The notes under the pieces were generated by a model. It was not told where the DNA came from and did not search any database. It worked only from the letters and a program-made list of their open reading frames with translations. A program made the position numbers and the translations under genes. 14,355 bases of DNA. Origin: CAXMQS01 sp964195995 (lineage in GTDB: Bacteria > Actinomycetota > Acidimicrobiia > Spongiisociales > JAOTWH01). How positions within the stretch are numbered: position 1 is the first letter of the stretch; each line of letters begins with the position of its first letter. The DNA lies in contig CAXMQS010000085.1 of NCBI GenBank assembly GCA_964195995.1, forward strand, positions 1 through 14,355, read 5' to 3'. Positions 6,736 through 13,041 of the stretch are shown here, piece after piece.

Positions 6736-7521
6736 TTAGGCGCGGCCGTTGAGGTAGAAGGTCGTCACCATGCCCTTGCCCTTCAGGTCCACCTCGCCTC
6801 GCTGCTCGATGGCGAATGAGTCACCGAGGGCCTCGGCTGTGCGTTGCGAGATTTGGATGCGATCGGGCTCGCTGGAGGTCTCGAGGCGGCTGGCCAGGTT
6901 GACGGTGTCGCCCCAAACGTCGTAGACGAACTTGTGGGTGCCGATGATCCCGGTGACGACCGGTCCGGTGGCCACGCCGATGCGAATGTGAAAGGGCACG
7001 TCGAGCGACTCGTTGACATCCCGTAGAGCCTCCAGCATGCCAAGAGCCATGTCGGCGATGGCCGTGGCATGGTCGGGTCGCTCGGAAGGGACCCCGGCTA
7101 CCGCCAGGTAGGCATCTCCGATGGTCTTGATCTTCTCGACTCCCAGCTCTTGGCTAAGGGCGTCGAAGCGCGAGAAGATCGAGTTGAGGCTCTCGACGAG
7201 GGTGGTCGGGTCCATTCGGGAAGAGATGGCAGTGAAGCCCTGGAAATCGCTGAAGACGACGGACACCTCGTCGTGGCGGTCGGCGATGACGGTCTCGCCG
7301 TCATTGAGGCGTTGGATGATCTGCTCGGGGAGGATGTTGCGCAGCAGCGACTCCGACTTCTTCTTCTCCTCGTCGAGCTCGGACATCAGACCCTTGAGCA
7401 GGTTCTCCTTGGTCTGTACGTACTCCTCGAGTTGACCGGAGCGGCGCTCCTGGATCTTGAGCTGCCGCTGCAACTTCCGCAGCTCCTTGTCGGGCTTGTC
7501 GCTAGGACCGTCCGAAGTCAC
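6736..7521 (-). CDS. Class III adenylate cyclase with N-terminal coiled coil
   Basis: This 261-residue protein has a charged coiled-coil N-terminus (about 10-58), a transducer helix with LLRNILPEQI, then a class III cyclase domain (about 85-258). The catalytic residues are all present: D92 (FSDFQGFT) and D136 (KTIGDAY) for metal, K132 and D201 for adenine recognition, and N208 and R212 (WGDTVNLASR) for the transition state. An active adenylate cyclase is therefore predicted. It has no sensor domain of its own. The GTG start overlaps the stop of the upstream FIST gene in GTGA, so translation is probably coupled. This suggests that the FIST protein supplies the sensing function, by inference. 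It is related to the cyclase domain of the convergent CBS-GAF protein, but the two are clearly diverged. No membrane segment is seen. Confidence 0.93.
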   Translation of the reverse strand: MTSDGPSDKPDKELRKLQRQLKIQERRSGQLEEYVQTKENLLKGLMSELDEEKKKSESLLRNILPEQIIQRLNDGETVIADRHDEVSVVFSDFQGFTAISSRMDPTTLVESLNSIFSRFDALSQELGVEKIKTIGDAYLAVAGVPSERPDHATAIADMALGMLEALRDVNESLDVPFHIRIGVATGPVVTGIIGTHKFVYDVWGDTVNLASRLETSSEPDRIQISQRTAEALGDSFAIEQRGEVDLKGKGMVTTFYLNGRA

Positions 7522-8675
7522 GTGCCCAGCAGCAGCGTGACGAAGGTGGCGTTGTGGAGCCGGGTCGTTCCGTCAGCAGTAGGACCGATCTCTGCAGAGG
7601 CGTAGAAGCCCGCCATCGGGAAGTCTGCCCCCATGGTCTCTTGGATGCCGGCAGCCTCCTGGGTGGCCTGGGAGCCCAGCAGCATCTGGCGTACCGCACA
7701 CGACACCAGAAAGGCGCCTTGGGGCTTGTCGGGTCCCGGGTAGTGCGCAATGGCGTCGCTCAGCGTCTGCTTGGCGGCGCCCAAGATGTCGGGAACTGTT
7801 GTCATCGACACCTGAACCGTGGATCCCTGGGGTACCTCACCCATGAACGAGGCCGTACCCGATTCGTCGTCCGAGCCCGTCACTGCCCGCAACACGAAGT
7901 TGTCATCTGCGTCGTAGACCGCAAGGGGATGTGCGAAAAGCGATCCGATGTCGTCTCCGAGGTAGTTGCGGTAGTAGTCCATGACCGTCTCATCGCCGAT
8001 CGCCTCCACCTGGTTGCGCTCGGAGTTCGTCACCTTGGCTTGTTTGCCTGTTGGGCTCCAGCCGTGAGCTATCGCCGTTGAGTACTTGAGCGGGCCCGAC
8101 AGCAGGAGGATGGGAACGCTGTCGCTGAGGACCCTGTCCCCGAAGAACTGGGAGGTCTGCCATGGTGTGATGCGGAAGTCCTCGGGGGCTGAGGCGCCGC
8201 CGATCAGGGGCACCCCCTCTCCGAGATCTTCTGCCACGGCTCTGACAACAGCATCGAGATCGGTTTGCAGTAAGTCAGTGAAGGCGATGGCAAGTGCTGG
8301 TTCCTTGTCGGTGCCGGCCAGGGCTTGTAGTACCGCTCGTTTGGAAGCGCCCACCGGGTCGGCCGAGACGTTCTCTCCGACGCCGCTTGTGATGTCGATG
8401 ACATCGGAGGCGAAGAGGGTGAGGGTGATGCCGACGTCGGCAAATCCTGAATCGGTGGACATTTGCGCGTTGGCGGCACAGCCGATGAGGTTGATGTCCG
8501 GGTAGCGGCGCAGCACCTCGGCGACCAGCGGCTCGTGGTCATAATCAGTGCCGGCGAATAGGACGCCCGCCGTCGGAGTCTCGCCTTCCAATTTGCCAGC
8601 TGCAGCATCGAGCGCCTCGGCGATGGCATCGCCCTCGTCGACATCTTCGCTGTAGCCAACGGCCATCTTGAACAT
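7518..8675 (-). CDS. FIST N- and C-domain sensory protein
   Basis: The 385-residue sequence has the layout of FIST proteins. The N-terminal part includes AGVLFAG, LIGCAANAQM and later PLIGGASAPEDF; it is followed by HGWSPTG, FAHPLAVYD, SFMGEVPQGSTVQVS and a C-terminal GAFLVSCAVRQMLLG and FPMAGFYASAEIGP typical of the FIST C domain. FIST domains are predicted small-ligand sensors, often with signalling output modules, and the proposed ligands are amino acids or similar metabolites. No output domain is fused here; instead the gene overlaps the next gene, a cyclase, by four bases. The pair probably forms a sensor and effector made in equal amounts. No signal peptide or membrane helix is seen. 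The ATG at 8675 is preceded by GGAGG at good spacing. It is transcribed divergently from the SnoaL-like gene. Confidence 0.88.
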   Translation of the reverse strand: MFKMAVGYSEDVDEGDAIAEALDAAAGKLEGETPTAGVLFAGTDYDHEPLVAEVLRRYPDINLIGCAANAQMSTDSGFADVGITLTLFASDVIDITSGVGENVSADPVGASKRAVLQALAGTDKEPALAIAFTDLLQTDLDAVVRAVAEDLGEGVPLIGGASAPEDFRITPWQTSQFFGDRVLSDSVPILLLSGPLKYSTAIAHGWSPTGKQAKVTNSERNQVEAIGDETVMDYYRNYLGDDIGSLFAHPLAVYDADDNFVLRAVTGSDDESGTASFMGEVPQGSTVQVSMTTVPDILGAAKQTLSDAIAHYPGPDKPQGAFLVSCAVRQMLLGSQATQEAAGIQETMGADFPMAGFYASAEIGPTADGTTRLHNATFVTLLLGT

Positions 8676-8954
8676 CAGGTCCTCCAGGGAACGACTACTG
8701 GTTGACGTTCGTGAGCTGGAGTCGCGAATCGCGGTCGGGTCGTCGACTTGAGCATACGACCCCCGGCCGGCCTGCGGCGTCGGGACAGGTGCGCCTTCGT
8801 GGCCTAGAGGTCGGTTGCGAGGCCCTTCGGCTCCAACATGTCAGTTTGGGCAGCACCCCATGGGAAGCGCCATGGCACAGACCAGTCCGAGGGCACGGCG
8901 CCGTCCCTTCTACCACTCCTTAGATTGAGTCGGCGACGCCACCAGGAGGCATCT
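8676..8954. other. Divergent intergenic region (279 bases)
   Basis: This gap separates the FIST-cyclase operon from the SnoaL-like gene and should hold both promoters. Visible elements are an 11-base palindrome CGCGA-A-TCGCG (8723-8733), a perfect palindrome ACGGCGCCGT (8895-8904), and a TANNNT element TAGATT (8921-8926) before the downstream gene. Open frames crossing it show no conserved protein pattern. No RNA gene is recognised. Confidence 0.4.
8921..8926 (+). promoter_or_regulatory. Candidate -10 for the SnoaL-like gene
   Basis: TAGATT fits TANNNT and would start a transcript near 8933, leaving a short leader that includes the AGGAGG ribosome binding site at 8944-8949. No good -35 is present 17 bases upstream, where GC-rich sequence with the palindrome ACGGCGCCGT is found. 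Confidence 0.3.
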
Positions 8955-9371
8955 GTGGACATCATCGAGGAACACTTCGCCGCCGAGAACGCCCATGACG
9001 TTCAGGCCACGCTCGACACCTACACCGACGACATCGTGTGGGACGACGTCACCCACCCCGACTCTCCCTTCCACGGCAAGGAAGAGGTAGGCGCGGTGTA
9101 CACGTCGATCCTCGATGCCATTCCCGATGTGGTACTGACATCTGTGAAGCGTTTCTCGGGCGAGGGCGGGCGGTTCGTCGTGGACGAGTCGATCATCGCC
9201 GGACACGTCCACGGGGAGTGGGCCGGCATGAACGGTGGGGGAGCGCCCGTCGAGGTGCGCATCCTGCATATCTTCGAGATACGCGACGGGCTCATCTGCT
9301 TCGAGAACGCCTGGTTCGACGCGGCCGAAGTGCAGCGTCAGATCACAGCATGGCGGGAGGCGAGCGCCTAG
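8955..9371 (+). CDS. SnoaL-like / NTF2-like domain protein
   Basis: The 138-residue protein begins VDIIEEHFAAENAHDVQATLD and shows the NTF2/SnoaL cone fold signature: a helical start, DIVWDD, HGKEEVGAVY, and a late strand pair VRILHIFEIRDGLICFENAWFDAAEVQRQI. Such proteins are small cytosolic enzymes or binding proteins (polyketide cyclases, isomerases, limonene epoxide hydrolase relatives), and the sequence alone does not reveal which. The GTG at 8955 is selected because AGGAGG lies five bases upstream and the conserved domain starts right after it; an upstream ATG at 8838 would add 39 residues of unlikely composition. The stop lies six bases from the stop of the convergent MBL gene. Its position beside the catabolic genes hints at a shared substrate, but that is only inference. 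Confidence 0.8.
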   Translation: MDIIEEHFAAENAHDVQATLDTYTDDIVWDDVTHPDSPFHGKEEVGAVYTSILDAIPDVVLTSVKRFSGEGGRFVVDESIIAGHVHGEWAGMNGGGAPVEVRILHIFEIRDGLICFENAWFDAAEVQRQITAWREASA

Positions 9372-9377
9372 CAGTGC

Positions 9378-10388
9378 CTAGGCGTCGATGCGGAGCCTCT
9401 CCACAACCTCCCAGGCGTGTGATCTGAGGAATACGTCGACGCCGGCGAGGCGCCCTTGCCAGCGAGGGAGCACCTCGTCGACAACCAGATCGGTGATGCC
9501 GTTCAGGTAGGCATCGAAGATGAGCCACGGGTTCTCCCAACCACCCGCCTGTTCGGCGGCGCTCATAAATGTGACCGGAGCATCCATGGCGTTGCGGGCC
9601 GGCGACACGTCGTCGAGGTATTTCATCGCAGTATCAGTGATGTCGGTGAAGAACGCCTTTTGCACCTCGACGTCTTCACGGTTCCCGAGTCGCGTCAGAT
9701 GGCCGGGGACGAAGGTGTCGAAGTCGTAGCCGAGTATCTCGTCGTGGCCTCGCATGAAGCCCCGCAGATCTGAGGCCATGGCAAGGCTCGTGAACGGCAC
9801 CCATCCAGGGAAGATGACGTCGATGTTCATCAGCACCTTCTGGTCTGCGTGGTAGATGAAGATGTTCCCGTTGCAGTGGACGTTGCCGTGATAGTCGAGC
9901 TGCAGGGTTTGCCCACCGACGGACAGCGTGTAGCTGTCGCGGAAGGTCTCGGTCGCTGGGGGCCGCTGCGGGTCGGCGGCGCTCGCCACCAGGGCGGCGC
10001 ACTCTTCCTGGGCGATGATCACGACATCAGGGCCGAAGACGGTCGCGGCGCCGATGTGGTCGCGGTGATGGTGCGAGTAGATGAGGTGGGTGACCGGCTT
10101 GTCTGAGATCTCGCCGATGGCGTTGAGGATGTTTCCGCCCAGGAAGTACTGGCCATTGCTGGGCGGGGCATCGACCACGATGAGGCCATCGTCATGTTCG
10201 ACGACGAGCTGGTAGTACCACCCATCCTTCACGTAGTGAACGCCGCCGCCGATGGTGTCGGTGTAGTAGCCCTTTGACATCAGGCTCTCCATGCCGGCTT
10301 GGGCTCTGCCGTCGTAGGCCGATCCCGGAACATCGCCGTACTGATCGGGTGATGTGTAGAAACTGAGAGATGGAAGGTTCTCCGCCAT
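9378..10388 (-). CDS. MBL-fold metallo-hydrolase
   Basis: This 336-residue protein is a metallo-beta-lactamase fold hydrolase. The metal ligands are visible as SHHHRDH (H106, H108, D110, H111), a further His in NVHCNGN (H171), the bridging Asp in NIDVIFPG (D190) and His in FVPGH (H230), so both metal sites look complete. No signal peptide is seen, so it is probably cytosolic. The substrate is unknown; the family includes lactonases, glyoxalase II, arylsulfatases and beta-lactamases. The extended N-terminus (PDQYGDVPGSAYDGR) and C-terminal helical part with DAYLNGITDLVVDEV differ from glyoxalase II. AAAGGA lies seven bases before the ATG, inside the end of the XRE-cupin gene, whose stop is two bases upstream. 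It is the third gene of the SDR, regulator, hydrolase operon. Confidence 0.88.
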   Translation of the reverse strand: MAENLPSLSFYTSPDQYGDVPGSAYDGRAQAGMESLMSKGYYTDTIGGGVHYVKDGWYYQLVVEHDDGLIVVDAPPSNGQYFLGGNILNAIGEISDKPVTHLIYSHHHRDHIGAATVFGPDVVIIAQEECAALVASAADPQRPPATETFRDSYTLSVGGQTLQLDYHGNVHCNGNIFIYHADQKVLMNIDVIFPGWVPFTSLAMASDLRGFMRGHDEILGYDFDTFVPGHLTRLGNREDVEVQKAFFTDITDTAMKYLDDVSPARNAMDAPVTFMSAAEQAGGWENPWLIFDAYLNGITDLVVDEVLPRWQGRLAGVDVFLRSHAWEVVERLRIDA

Positions 10389-10390
10389 GG

Positions 10391-11086
10391 TTAGGTCCTT
10401 TCGTCCGCTGGAGCGACCCTAGTTGACCGCTGATTCTCGAGAGCAGGGGGTCTGAGCCGTGAGGGGCGGCCATCGGCATCTCGGCCCACTACGAACCAGA
10501 TGGCCCGCACCGGCTCGTCACCTTTGTTGAAGAGGCGGTGCGGCCGGGTGGAGTCGAAGGCGATGGAGTCGCCGGGGGCCAGCTCGTACTCATCGAATTC
10601 GATCTGGATGCCGAGCGTTCCCGACATCACGTAGCCGTACTCCCGCCCCTCGTGGCGCATCAGCGACTGGGCCGACGTGGAAGACCCTCCGACCTCATAG
10701 ATGGCCTCGAGAAAGTCGATGTCGCCTTGGGCGGAGGCCGCCAGCTCCTCCCACCGCACTCCGGAGTCGAGATCGATCGATTGGCGATCGGCGGGGTGCA
10801 CCAGTGGGCTGAGCTCCGAGCGAGAAGGGGCACTGCGGTCACCGTCGCTGTAGTCCTTGCCGCGGATCACGTGGTCCAGCGACACGTCGAGCTCGGTGAC
10901 GATGGAGTAGAGCGTCCCCACCGATGGCTTGGAGAGGCCGCTCTCGAGCTGGGAGATCATGCTGGCCGACAAGCCGAGGCGGCGGGCCAGCTCGCGTTGG
11001 CTGAGTCCGGCCTTTACTCGCTCGTCGCGTAGGCGCTCGCCGATCCCTTCGAGAGTCTCGTCGATGCCTCCCGCATCCTGGGTCAC
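10391..11086 (-). CDS. XRE-family transcriptional regulator with C-terminal cupin
   Basis: The 231-residue protein has an N-terminal helix-turn-helix (about 15-70: LRDERVKAGLSQRELARRLG then SASMISQLESGLSKPSVGTL) and a C-terminal small cupin (about 125-200, with RHEGREYGYVMSG, APGDSIAFDSTRPHRLFN). This two-part form is common among bacterial regulators of amino-acid, polyamine and small-molecule catabolism, in which the cupin senses the ligand. The GTG start overlaps the SDR stop in GTGA, and its own stop is two bases from the MBL start, so it is inside the operon it probably controls. It likely also controls the divergent bicupin and M24 operon. Candidate operators are the CAGTGA repeats in the 11782-11943 gap and around 11934-11947. 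Whether it represses or activates is unknown. Confidence 0.9.
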   Translation of the reverse strand: MTQDAGGIDETLEGIGERLRDERVKAGLSQRELARRLGLSASMISQLESGLSKPSVGTLYSIVTELDVSLDHVIRGKDYSDGDRSAPSRSELSPLVHPADRQSIDLDSGVRWEELAASAQGDIDFLEAIYEVGGSSTSAQSLMRHEGREYGYVMSGTLGIQIEFDEYELAPGDSIAFDSTRPHRLFNKGDEPVRAIWFVVGRDADGRPSRLRPPALENQRSTRVAPADERT

Positions 11087-11781
11087 AGCAGGATCCAGCC
11101 ACCGTCGACGTACAGGTTGACTCCGTTCATCGCCTGGTTCTCGAGCAAGAAAGCGGTGGCGTCGACGACGTCGGCCATCGTGGCGAGGCGTCCCGTCGGC
11201 GTCCTTGCGATGGTGGCGTCCAGCGCGGCCTGCTTGCCTTCCCAGAACGGGCTGTCACCAACTATGCCGGGGTGGATGGCGTTGAAGCGCACCGGCGCCA
11301 GCTCGATGGCCAGAGTGCGGATGAGGCTGCTGACACCTCCGTTGACCGTGGTCACAGTTGTGGAGCCCGGGTAGGGGCGGTCTTTGGCCCTGCCACCGAA
11401 CAGCAACACCGAACTGTCCTCTCCCAGCCGGTCGATGAGGGTGTGGACGGTCGTGGTGTAGCCGACGAGCTTCATCGTCGTGAGGTTGATGGCGTCGGCG
11501 ATGGTGTACTCGCGGATGGGGTTGTTGTCTCGGGCGATCGCCGACAACACCAAGCGCGAAACCGGGCTGAGCCCGGCCAGGGCGTCTGCAATCGTCTCGG
11601 GCTCGGCGAGGTCGAAGGCCAGGGTCCCGACGCCGTCGCCGATCTCGGCCGCGATCGACGAGGTGCGCTCGGGGTCGCGACCGGTGATGGTCACATCCTC
11701 GCCCTTGGCGTGATAGTGGCGTGCCACCTCACGTCCGATGCCCCCGGTACCACCGACTACCAGAACTGATCCGTCGCCCAT
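11083..11781 (-). CDS. Short-chain dehydrogenase/reductase-fold protein lacking the catalytic triad
   Basis: The 232-residue protein starts MGDGSVLVVGGTGGIGREVA, with a clear NAD(P)-binding GGTGGIG motif (10-16), and ends with the SDR-type YVDGGWIL. An internal RTLAIELAPVRFNAIHPG matches the SDR segment after the active site. The expected Tyr and Lys of the YxxxK motif align to V143 and N147, and the catalytic Ser position reads Gly in LLFGGRA. So the fold and cofactor site are present, but classical oxidoreductase chemistry is doubtful. It may be a non-catalytic NAD(P)-binding protein, or it may use other residues. The ATG at 11781 has AAGGAG upstream; a much longer minus-strand reading extending to 12522 is non-coding shadow. 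It is the first gene of the operon with the XRE-cupin and MBL genes. Confidence 0.85.
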   Translation of the reverse strand: MGDGSVLVVGGTGGIGREVARHYHAKGEDVTITGRDPERTSSIAAEIGDGVGTLAFDLAEPETIADALAGLSPVSRLVLSAIARDNNPIREYTIADAINLTTMKLVGYTTTVHTLIDRLGEDSSVLLFGGRAKDRPYPGSTTVTTVNGGVSSLIRTLAIELAPVRFNAIHPGIVGDSPFWEGKQAALDATIARTPTGRLATMADVVDATAFLLENQAMNGVNLYVDGGWILL

Positions 11782-11807
11782 TGTGCTCCTTCTGCGTCTT
11801 GCAAGTG

Positions 11808-11813
11808 AGCCTA
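11808..11813 (-). promoter_or_regulatory. Candidate -10 of the SDR operon
   Basis: On the minus strand TAGGCT fits TANNNT and lies 26 bases upstream of the SDR start codon, so a transcript would start near 11801 and include the AAGGAG ribosome binding site. No good -35 is present. The tandem CAGTGA repeat begins about 22 bases further upstream, a usual place for a regulator site. Confidence 0.25.
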
Positions 11814-11835
11814 GACGCTCAGAGCCCATCGTGTG

Positions 11836-11847
11836 CAGTGACAGTGA
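11836..11847. promoter_or_regulatory. Tandem CAGTGA repeat, candidate operator
   Basis: CAGTGA occurs twice head-to-tail with no gap (11836-11841 and 11842-11847). The same hexamer recurs as an inverted pair at 11934-11947. The shared motif in the gap between two divergent operons, one encoding an XRE-cupin regulator, suggests a binding site of that regulator. Confidence 0.35.
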
Positions 11848-11905
11848 ACAATCGTGGCATAGATGCCCGTGATTGGAGGGGTTTCCTGCGGATCTTGATA
11901 CCGAC

Positions 11906-11934
11906 CTGACAAGACGCCAGAGAATGATTAGTGT
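11906..11934 (+). promoter_or_regulatory. Candidate promoter of the bicupin-M24 operon
   Basis: CTGACA (11906-11911), one mismatch from the -35 consensus, is separated by exactly 17 bases from TAGTGT (11929-11934), a TANNNT -10. Transcription would begin near 11941, only a few bases before the GTG at 11944, which lacks a ribosome binding site. The inverted repeat at 11934-11947 would cover the start site. Confidence 0.4.
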
Positions 11935-11947
11935 CACTGGACAGTGA
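11934..11947. promoter_or_regulatory. Inverted repeat TCACTG-GA-CAGTGA, candidate operator
   Basis: TCACTG (11934-11939) and CAGTGA (11942-11947) are perfect inverted halves separated by two bases. They overlap the end of the candidate -10 and the predicted transcription start, a position suited to repression. The half-site equals the tandem copies at 11836-11847. Confidence 0.4.
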
Positions 11948-12129
11948 ATGACACGGTCGCGGTCGTGGGATTGGGACGGATGGGCAGCGCCATGGCCCAT
12001 CGCGATGCCGCCGCCGGTTACGACCTCGTTGTGTGGAACCGTAACCACGCCAAAGCGGAAGCCATCGACGCCGGTCTCGGAGAGCGAGACCTCAGCACCA
12101 TCGCCGTGTACCTGCGCGGGGAGGCCTGA
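11944..12129 (+). pseudogene. Remnant of a beta-hydroxyacid dehydrogenase (6PGDH/GlxR-like), large internal deletion
   Basis: The 61-codon frame opens with VAVVGLGRMGSAMA and continues to GYDLVVWNRNHAKAEAIDAG, the N-terminal NAD(P)-binding motif of beta-hydroxyacid dehydrogenases such as tartronate semialdehyde reductase or 3-hydroxyisobutyrate dehydrogenase (usually about 290 residues). It then passes directly into GLGERDLSTIAVYLRGEA, which resembles the C-terminal end of the same family. About 230 central residues, including the catalytic Lys helix, are missing, so it cannot be an active enzyme. The junction is near 12064-12075. The frame is still open and its TGA overlaps the ATG of the bicupin gene (TGATG), so it may persist as a short translated leader coupled to that gene. 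The GTG start has no ribosome binding site. The deletion is inferred from the remembered family ends and should be checked against intact homologues. Confidence 0.65.
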
Positions 12130-13025
12130 TGTCCGAGCACATCGTGAAGAAGGTCCCCGACCTGGACTACCAGACCCCGGCCGAGTTCGTGGGTCGCAGC
12201 ACCGGGTACAGCGGCGACAACGTCGTCGACGAGGCCGGTGGGGCTGTGCAGATGGGGTTCCGCGTCGCCCGCCTCGAGCCGGGAGGCTCCGTCGACAGCC
12301 ACGTCCACTCCTGGGAGGAGTCGCTGTACGTCGTCGCCGGGTCGCTGACCGTTGACACGCTCGAAGGTGGCGTCGAGCTCGTCGCCGGCGACTACGGACT
12401 GCTGCCGCTTGGCTCCACCCATGCCTTCCGGAACACGTCTGGCGAGCCGGTGACCTTCTCGGAGATGAAGGCGCCGCTGCCGCGGGAGCGCTTCGGATTC
12501 GACACCCAGTTCCCGCCACCACTCGAGGCGCTCACGGCGCAGCCATTCGACGTGCGCGATCCCCGCAATCGCTACTTCGGACACATAGATGGGGAGTCGA
12601 TGGACGCCACGAAACAGACCCAGGACCGCTTGGCGTTGAGCGCCAGCATGCGCACCGCCTTGCTGGTCTACAGCGGGATCTCGGTGAAGATGATGGTCGA
12701 CTCCGACCTCGGCGCAGACCTGTCGACCATGTTCATGGTGCAGTACGAACAGGATGGAGTCGCCGGCGCCCATGACCACCCCCTCGAGGAGACCTACCAG
12801 ATCCTCGAGGGCGAGGTGGAGGCAGTCTTCGACGGAACGACCTACCAGCTCGCACCCGGCGACGTGGCCTGGGCCGGCGTCGGCTGTGTCCACGAGTTCC
12901 GCAACATCGGAGCAGGCCACGTGCGTTGGCTGGAGACCCAGGCGCCGCAGCCGCCGCCGCGCCAGTCCTACCGCTTCGCCCGCGACTGGTCATACCTCGA
13001 GAACGCCCTGGCTGAAGACAACTGA
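12129..13025 (+). CDS. Bicupin metalloprotein
   Basis: The 298-residue protein contains two cupin domains. Domain 1 has H58, H60 and E64 in SHVHSWEES, with H98 in GSTHAF. Domain 2 has H215, H217 and E221 in AHDHPLEET, with H255 in GCVHEF. Both have a full three-His-one-Glu metal site, so two metal centres are possible; in many bicupins only one is catalytic. It is probably cytosolic. Bicupin families include (S)-ureidoglycine aminohydrolase, gentisate-type dioxygenases, oxalate decarboxylase and quercetinases, and the sequence does not match one of these clearly. The gene overlaps the dehydrogenase remnant by one base and is followed 16 bases later by the M24 gene, so the products likely act in one pathway. 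The ATG start is set by the TGATG overlap. Confidence 0.87.
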   Translation: MSEHIVKKVPDLDYQTPAEFVGRSTGYSGDNVVDEAGGAVQMGFRVARLEPGGSVDSHVHSWEESLYVVAGSLTVDTLEGGVELVAGDYGLLPLGSTHAFRNTSGEPVTFSEMKAPLPRERFGFDTQFPPPLEALTAQPFDVRDPRNRYFGHIDGESMDATKQTQDRLALSASMRTALLVYSGISVKMMVDSDLGADLSTMFMVQYEQDGVAGAHDHPLEETYQILEGEVEAVFDGTTYQLAPGDVAWAGVGCVHEFRNIGAGHVRWLETQAPQPPPRQSYRFARDWSYLENALAEDN

Positions 13026-13041
13026 TACAAGGAGCAACCCA

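Noticed and set aside
8838..8954. Upstream ATG start for the SnoaL-like protein
   Set aside because: The added residues are unlike the family, and the GTG at 8955 has AGGAGG at the right distance.
11782..12522. Upstream extension of the SDR reading frame to 12522 on the minus strand
   Set aside because: The extra 247 residues are Arg/Pro-rich shadow opposite the bicupin gene and the divergent promoter; the SDR fold starts at the ATG at 11781 with a good ribosome binding site.
12018..12920. 300-residue minus-strand frame opposite the bicupin
   Set aside because: Both cupin metal motifs lie on the plus strand; the antisense frame has low-complexity composition typical of shadows.
12129..13025. 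Naming the bicupin (S)-ureidoglycine aminohydrolase (allE)
   Set aside because: Only the two-cupin layout and a loose neighbour resemblance support it; the sequence does not resemble E. coli AllE closely.
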